From contig JAEYVS010000133.1 of NCBI GenBank assembly GCA_023429265.1, positions 1-10,946 on the forward strand: DNA of 10,946 bases, written 5' to 3'. The notes below the pieces were generated by a model. That model made no database searches. It was given only the letters and a program-made list of their open reading frames with translations, and was not told where the DNA came from. Of this stretch, positions 7,549-10,946 are shown one piece after another. Both the position numbers and the translations under genes were made by a program. Every line of letters begins with the position of its first letter. Positions within the stretch are counted from its first letter, which is position 1. This stretch comes from Bacteroidota bacterium (GTDB lineage: Bacteria; Bacteroidota; Ignavibacteria; Tepidaquicellales; Tepidaquicellaceae).

Positions 7549-8479
7549 CGTCCGGCGCAGTGAACGGATCATCATTACCGGTCTCATCTTCCGGGGTCTG
7601 ATCCCCCTTTATTATAGGCAGCACACCGCTCCTGATGTGAATGTCCCTTTGAGCAAATGGAACCTCGATGTTATAGTCCTTAAACTTCTGCCAGATGTTA
7701 AAATTCACAAGGCTTCTGAAAGTTTTTGGGGTTTTGAGATACTTGGAAGTCCATACCCTTAAAATGAAATTATATGAACTGTCTCCAAACTCAAGAAATA
7801 ATGCTTTAGGGGCAGGCTCAGGCAGTATTCCGTCTTCTTCTTCCGCCACCTCCAGCAAAGCTTTCTTTACCATATTCACATCACTGTTATAACCAACCCC
7901 AACCGGGATATCGAACCGTATCTTATCATCCGTGTAAGAAAGATTTGTAACCTGCTCCGAGATGAACTGCGAATTTGGTATTATGATCGCGATGTTTGAA
8001 TTTGTAACTATCGTGGTCGAGCGGATCTTTATCTGTGTAACATTCCCCTGGATGTCCCCTATCTCAACCCTGTCCCCTACTTTTATCGGCCTTTCAAAAA
8101 GTATTATAATACCGCTGATAAGGTTATTTACGATATTCTGAAGCCCGAACCCGATACCAACACCAAGCGCGCCGGCAAGCACCATCAGCGAACTTAAATT
8201 CACACCCAATGTCTGCAGAATAATTGCGACACCTGTAATGACAAGAACATATCTTATTATTGTAGCAATGGAATTTCCTACACCGGGGCTGATGTGGCTT
8301 CTTTTTTGTAATACATCGAGTGTAAGATTTTTGATCTTTGCGGTAAAAAATAAAAGCAGGAATAAAAAGAAAAGCACATTCAATATCAGCCAGACTGTGA
8401 TATTAGTCTCCCCGATATTGAAAAGATGAATGCTTAAATATGATTTTACAGATTCTATGAATTTTTCCAGGTCACTCAT
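7511..8479 (-). CDS. MscS-family small-conductance mechanosensitive channel
   Basis: A 322-residue inner-membrane channel that opens under membrane tension and releases solutes during osmotic downshock. Membrane segments are at about 27-46 (TM1), 72-90 (TM2) and 95-128 (TM3). TM3 carries the Gly/Ala-rich pore helix (AGALGVGIGFGLQN, 102-115) and leads into the MscS signature FERPIKVGDRVEIGDIQG (128-145). The beta domain (about 132-190) and a cytoplasmic alpha/beta vestibule (to about 285) follow. The size is close to E. coli MscS (286). A polar, Pro-rich tail (about 290-322, with PPPDPSQ) is extra, and its last codons lie antisense to the end of the nuclease gene. The ATG is 16 bases after the glgA stop, so it is very likely co-transcribed with glycogen synthase. 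The only RBS-like bases (GAGGT) abut the ATG. Confidence 0.93.
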   Translation of the reverse strand: MSDLEKFIESVKSYLSIHLFNIGETNITVWLILNVLFFLFLLLFFTAKIKNLTLDVLQKRSHISPGVGNSIATIIRYVLVITGVAIILQTLGVNLSSLMVLAGALGVGIGFGLQNIVNNLISGIIILFERPIKVGDRVEIGDIQGNVTQIKIRSTTIVTNSNIAIIIPNSQFISEQVTNLSYTDDKIRFDIPVGVGYNSDVNMVKKALLEVAEEEDGILPEPAPKALFLEFGDSSYNFILRVWTSKYLKTPKTFRSLVNFNIWQKFKDYNIEVPFAQRDIHIRSGVLPIIKGDQTPEDETGNDDPFTAPDAKAPPPDPSQGS

Positions 8480-8495
8480 ACCTCACAAAAGATTT

Positions 8496-9968
8496 TTAGA
8501 GTTTACCATCGATCAGGTTATTGTACAGCTCTATGTATTTCATTGCCGACTTACCCCAGGAAAAATCTGCCGACATTCCGCGGTGCATAACTTCCATCCA
8601 TCTCTCTTTATCATTATACAAAGCTCCTGCGCGTTTGATTGCATCGAATAATGCCGCGCTCGTAAATTCCTCAAAGGTAAAACCATTCCCTGTCTCGTTA
8701 TCATCGTTAAAATCAAACACCGTGTCAGCCAATCCGCCAGTTTTTCGTACGATGGGAACCGTTCCATAATTCAGACTGTACATTTGATTCAAACCACAGG
8801 GTTCGTAATACGAAGGCATTAGCGTCATATCGCATCCTGCCGTGATCAGGTGAGCCAGCTCATTGCTATAACCTATGTATGATAGAAATCTATCCCTGTA
8901 AAGCCTGTCCGCCGCTTTAAAGAAATCTTCATACTTATCTTCACCGCTTCCGAGCAGCACAAACTGAAAGCCTTCCGCCATCACATTCGTAAGGATCGGC
9001 TCAAGAAGTTCGAAACCCTTCTGCCCGGCAAGCCTGGTGACTATGCCGATAGTAGGAGCGTCCGGATTAAAATTTCTCTCGATCCTTTTAAACAGCTCGA
9101 TCTTATTCTTTTGCTTCAGGCCTATGGTATCCCAATCATACGTGTACCTGATGATGGGGTCCTTATCCGGATTCCATAAGTCGGTATCGATGCCATTCAG
9201 GATGCCGAATAAATGATCCTTCCTGGCGGAAAGCACTCCATCGAGACCTGCTCCGTATTCGGGGGTTTGTATTTCTTTCGCATAGGTAGGGCTTACAGTG
9301 GAAATTGCATCCGCGTAAATAATGCCTGCCTTCAAAAAAGAAAATGTACCGTTGAATTCGTAATGACCTCCCGGGTAATAATCATCGGGGGATAGGTTAG
9401 CTTTGGCAACCGTCTCAGGCGCAAATCTTCCCTGGTATCCTATGTTATGAATGGAAAGCAATGATCTGGTGTTTTCAAAAAGTTTGTCCCAGATGTAATT
9501 TGTTTTAAGAAAGACCGGTATGAGCGATGTCTGCCAGTCATTGCAGTGCATTATGTCAGGTGCCCATTTCATCCGCTGCAGTGTTTCGAGCACTGCAAGC
9601 TGGAATAATATGAACCTTTCATCCTCATCCTCATCACAGGTATAAACCGTCTCCCTGCCAAAATAAAACGGGCAGTCTATGAAAAATACCTGTACATTGC
9701 TGTCCGGTAAATGCGATGTCGATACCGAAAAAGTGATCCCCTTACCATCTAGCGCGACGGGGATATCCTGTAATTCACCTTCGGGAATTATGTTATGCTC
9801 ATCTATCTTGATGTTCTTATAGAGCGGGAGAAAGACCTTTACCTCGCATCCCTGCGCTTCCAGGGCTTTTGGTAGTGACCCGCACACATCGGCCAGGCCG
9901 CCTGTCTTCGCGAAGGGGGCGCATTCACTTGCCGCTAAGCATACTTTAATATTCCCGTTTTCCGGCAT
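8496..9968 (-). CDS. glgA: Glycogen synthase (ADP-glucose type, GT5)
   Basis: A complete 490-residue GT5 glycogen synthase that transfers glucose from ADP-glucose to the growing alpha-1,4-glucan in the cytoplasm. The N-terminal starch-synthase catalytic domain carries the donor-binding KTGGLAD (21-27) and HCNDWQTSLIP (141-151). The C-terminal GT-B domain has Arg312 and Lys317 in TRLAGQKG, catalytic Glu389 in YEPCGLNQ, and the second KTGGLAD (409-415). These match E. coli GlgA K15, R300, K305 and E377. The length is near the family norm (477 in E. coli). The ATG at 9968 is 8 bases after the stop of the upstream alpha/beta-hydrolase gene, and the mscS-like gene follows after 16 bases, giving a compact three-gene unit. 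No glgB, glgC or glgP gene is in the window. Confidence 0.97.
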   Translation of the reverse strand: MPENGNIKVCLAASECAPFAKTGGLADVCGSLPKALEAQGCEVKVFLPLYKNIKIDEHNIIPEGELQDIPVALDGKGITFSVSTSHLPDSNVQVFFIDCPFYFGRETVYTCDEDEDERFILFQLAVLETLQRMKWAPDIMHCNDWQTSLIPVFLKTNYIWDKLFENTRSLLSIHNIGYQGRFAPETVAKANLSPDDYYPGGHYEFNGTFSFLKAGIIYADAISTVSPTYAKEIQTPEYGAGLDGVLSARKDHLFGILNGIDTDLWNPDKDPIIRYTYDWDTIGLKQKNKIELFKRIERNFNPDAPTIGIVTRLAGQKGFELLEPILTNVMAEGFQFVLLGSGEDKYEDFFKAADRLYRDRFLSYIGYSNELAHLITAGCDMTLMPSYYEPCGLNQMYSLNYGTVPIVRKTGGLADTVFDFNDDNETGNGFTFEEFTSAALFDAIKRAGALYNDKERWMEVMHRGMSADFSWGKSAMKYIELYNNLIDGKL

Positions 9969-9976
9969 CAGCGGTT

Positions 9977-10708
9977 TTAAAATTTTGTTTCCAGGATGTA
10001 CGGAAGCATCTGTCTCCAGGACGGCCAGTCGTGCGGCACGTCAAATCCCCAGAGGTCCAGTGTATGAGGTATCTGCTTGGCGTTCAGCACGTCAGACAGC
10101 CTGCTCGAAGCTTCAGGGTTCTCGTAATTTCCCTGCCCTGTGACGATGTATATGTTCTTGTCATCCTTCATCTGTGAAATGATATTCTCGTCTTCCAGGT
10201 TCGGCAGATAGTGTATCGGTGAATTAAAATAGCATATCTCATCGAAATAACCCTTGGCGTAATCCGACAGGTCATATGAACCGCTCATCGCGATCGTACC
10301 CGCGAATATATCCGGTCTCCTGAAAAATGTATTAGCCGCGTGGAGAGCGCCGAGCGATGCCCCGGTAGTCACGATCTTATTCAGTCCGCCGCTGTCCCTG
10401 TGAATGTATGGCACCACTTCATTAACAATGTACTCGTTGAATTGCTGATGACGGATAGCTTTATCCTTCGGGTGCATCTCGTCATTCAGCCAGCTCTCGC
10501 TGTTGATGCTGTTGATGGAGTAAACTCTGATCTTCCCGCTGTCGATAAGGGGGCGGAGCTCTTCTATCAGGTGAAATCTTTCATACTCCAGGAAATCAGC
10601 CGCCGCTGTCGGCAGCATCAGAAGCGCGAAACCATTATCGCCGTACGCGACTGCTTCCATTTCCTTATCGAGGTTTGGGCTATGCCACTTGGTTATTTCT
10701 CTTCGCAT
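9977..10708 (-). CDS. Alpha/beta-hydrolase, esterase-like
   Basis: A 243-residue cytoplasmic protein (no signal peptide or membrane segment) with the alpha/beta-hydrolase fold and similarity to the putative-esterase (esterase D-like) group. The nucleophile elbow is GASLG (116-120) with Ser118; His226 in VPHDWPSW (224-231) is the likely catalytic histidine. The acid residue is uncertain; candidates lie near the GQGNYENPE stretch (191-199). The start is firm: an in-frame TAA directly precedes the ATG. It lies 8 bases upstream of glgA, suggesting co-expression with glycogen synthesis; a role on a carbohydrate ester or glucan-related substrate is inference only. No Shine-Dalgarno is present. The real substrate is unknown. 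Confidence 0.82.
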   Translation of the reverse strand: MRREITKWHSPNLDKEMEAVAYGDNGFALLMLPTAAADFLEYERFHLIEELRPLIDSGKIRVYSINSINSESWLNDEMHPKDKAIRHQQFNEYIVNEVVPYIHRDSGGLNKIVTTGASLGALHAANTFFRRPDIFAGTIAMSGSYDLSDYAKGYFDEICYFNSPIHYLPNLEDENIISQMKDDKNIYIVTGQGNYENPEASSRLSDVLNAKQIPHTLDLWGFDVPHDWPSWRQMLPYILETKF

Positions 10709-10729
10709 TTAATACTTTATATGATTTAT

Positions 10730-10760
10730 ATTATGAAACCGGACTTTACAGACTTGACAA
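10730..10760 (-). promoter_or_regulatory. Possible promoter of the esterase-glgA-mscS cluster
   Basis: On the minus strand, TTGTCA (10760-10755) and CATAAT (10735-10730) each match the sigma70 boxes at 5 of 6 bases, but the spacer is 19 bases, longer than optimal. A second AT-rich motif, CATATAAAG, lies just before the esterase ATG. The 55-base gap after the LysM gene is the only room for a separate promoter. The -35 candidate falls inside a tandem repeat, so this is weak. Confidence 0.25.
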
Positions 10761-10778
10761 ACTTTACGAACTTCTTAC
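10743..10778 (-). repeat. Imperfect 9-base tandem repeat at the LysM gene end
   Basis: On the plus strand four consecutive 9-mers read ACTTTACAG, ACTTGACAA, ACTTTACGA and ACTTCTTAC; the first three agree closely and the fourth only in its first four bases. The array covers the last codons and the TAA stop of the LysM gene and continues into the intergenic gap. The minus-strand unit is roughly AAGTYYGTA. Confidence 0.6.
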
Positions 10779-10946
10779 TGCGCCTCCTGCGACACCGCCT
10801 TGAGGAATGACAAGCTCCTGCCCGACCTGTATGTTGTCCGGACTGCTGAGTTTATCCTTATTTGCTTCGAATATCATTCCGTACTTATTAGCGTCTCCGT
10901 AATATTGCTTCGCGATGGAGCTTAATGTTTCGCCGCTCTGGACTGT
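10764..10946 (-). CDS. LysM-domain protein, C-terminal fragment
   Basis: Only the last 60 residues are in the window; the rest lies beyond the right edge. They form one LysM module of about 48 residues: it opens TVQSGETLSSIAKQYYGD, continues through an N-x-D-x-L segment (NKDKL), and closes PDNIQVGQELVIP. LysM binds the glycan backbone of peptidoglycan, so the protein probably acts at or near the cell wall. After the module a short Gly/Ala/Arg tail (QGGVAGGAVRSS) ends at TAA, 55 bases before the esterase start. The general layout fits short LysM proteins with an N-terminal BON or other domain, but this cannot be judged here. Whether it is co-transcribed with the glycogen cluster is uncertain. 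Confidence 0.85.
   Translation of the reverse strand, partial: TVQSGETLSSIAKQYYGDANKYGMIFEANKDKLSSPDNIQVGQELVIPQGGVAGGAVRSS

Noticed and set aside
7593..7610. Hairpin GGGG-TCTGAT-CCCC followed by a short T run, as a terminator for the nuclease gene
   Set aside because: The stem is only four pairs, the T run is three bases long, and it lies inside the mscS-like coding region; too weak to call.
10340..10810. 156-residue plus-strand open frame
   Set aside because: It is antisense to the well-supported esterase gene; its F-T-D-L-T-N-F-T-N-F portion only reflects the 9-base tandem repeat.
1..10946. Defence island, mobile element, CRISPR array or phage gene
   Set aside because: All genes are recognisable cellular families, no transposase/integrase, terminal repeats or spaced repeat array was seen, and gene style is uniform across the window.

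Overview
This is a bacterial window of ordinary, chromosomal-looking gene content. The best guess is a member of the Bacteroidota/Chlorobi/Ignavibacteria (FCB) lineage. This is an inference from four things: moderate GC with AT-rich intergenic DNA; almost no Shine-Dalgarno sequences before the genes; a large TPR outer-membrane-type lipoprotein; and a signal-peptide-bearing BNR/Asp-box protein. No rRNA, tRNA, CRISPR array, transposase or phage gene was seen. The largest stretch without a gene is the 209-base divergent promoter region at 2925-3133.

Left block (minus strand, 2924 to 1). lon, a complete ATP-dependent protease gene starting with GTG, overlaps by an ATGA junction the start of a secreted Asp-box (sialidase-fold) protein, which runs off the left edge. 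A good sigma70-like promoter lies upstream of lon, with a 12-base palindrome just downstream of it.

Middle block (plus strand, 3134 to 7548). Three co-directional genes follow: a 776-residue TPR lipoprotein, a 3-methyladenine DNA glycosylase (Mpg/AAG family), and a bacterial CPSF-73/Ysh1-like beta-CASP metallo-beta-lactamase ribonuclease. The glycosylase N-terminal half is clearly encoded but has no ATG, GTG or TTG. It lies in the same frame as the TPR gene, directly after that gene's TAG stop. The glycosylase and nuclease genes overlap by ATGA.

Right block (minus strand, 10946 to 7511). The C-terminus of a LysM-domain protein enters from the right edge. After a 55-base gap comes a tight cluster: a GASLG alpha/beta-hydrolase (esterase-like), glycogen synthase glgA, and an MscS-type mechanosensitive channel. 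The nuclease and MscS genes converge and overlap tail to tail by 38 bases.

Nothing here looks like a new defence or mobile system. The points most worth checking are the missing start codon of the DNA glycosylase, the operator-like inverted repeats between lon and the TPR gene, the 9-base tandem repeats at two gene ends, and the coupling of a turgor channel to glycogen synthesis.
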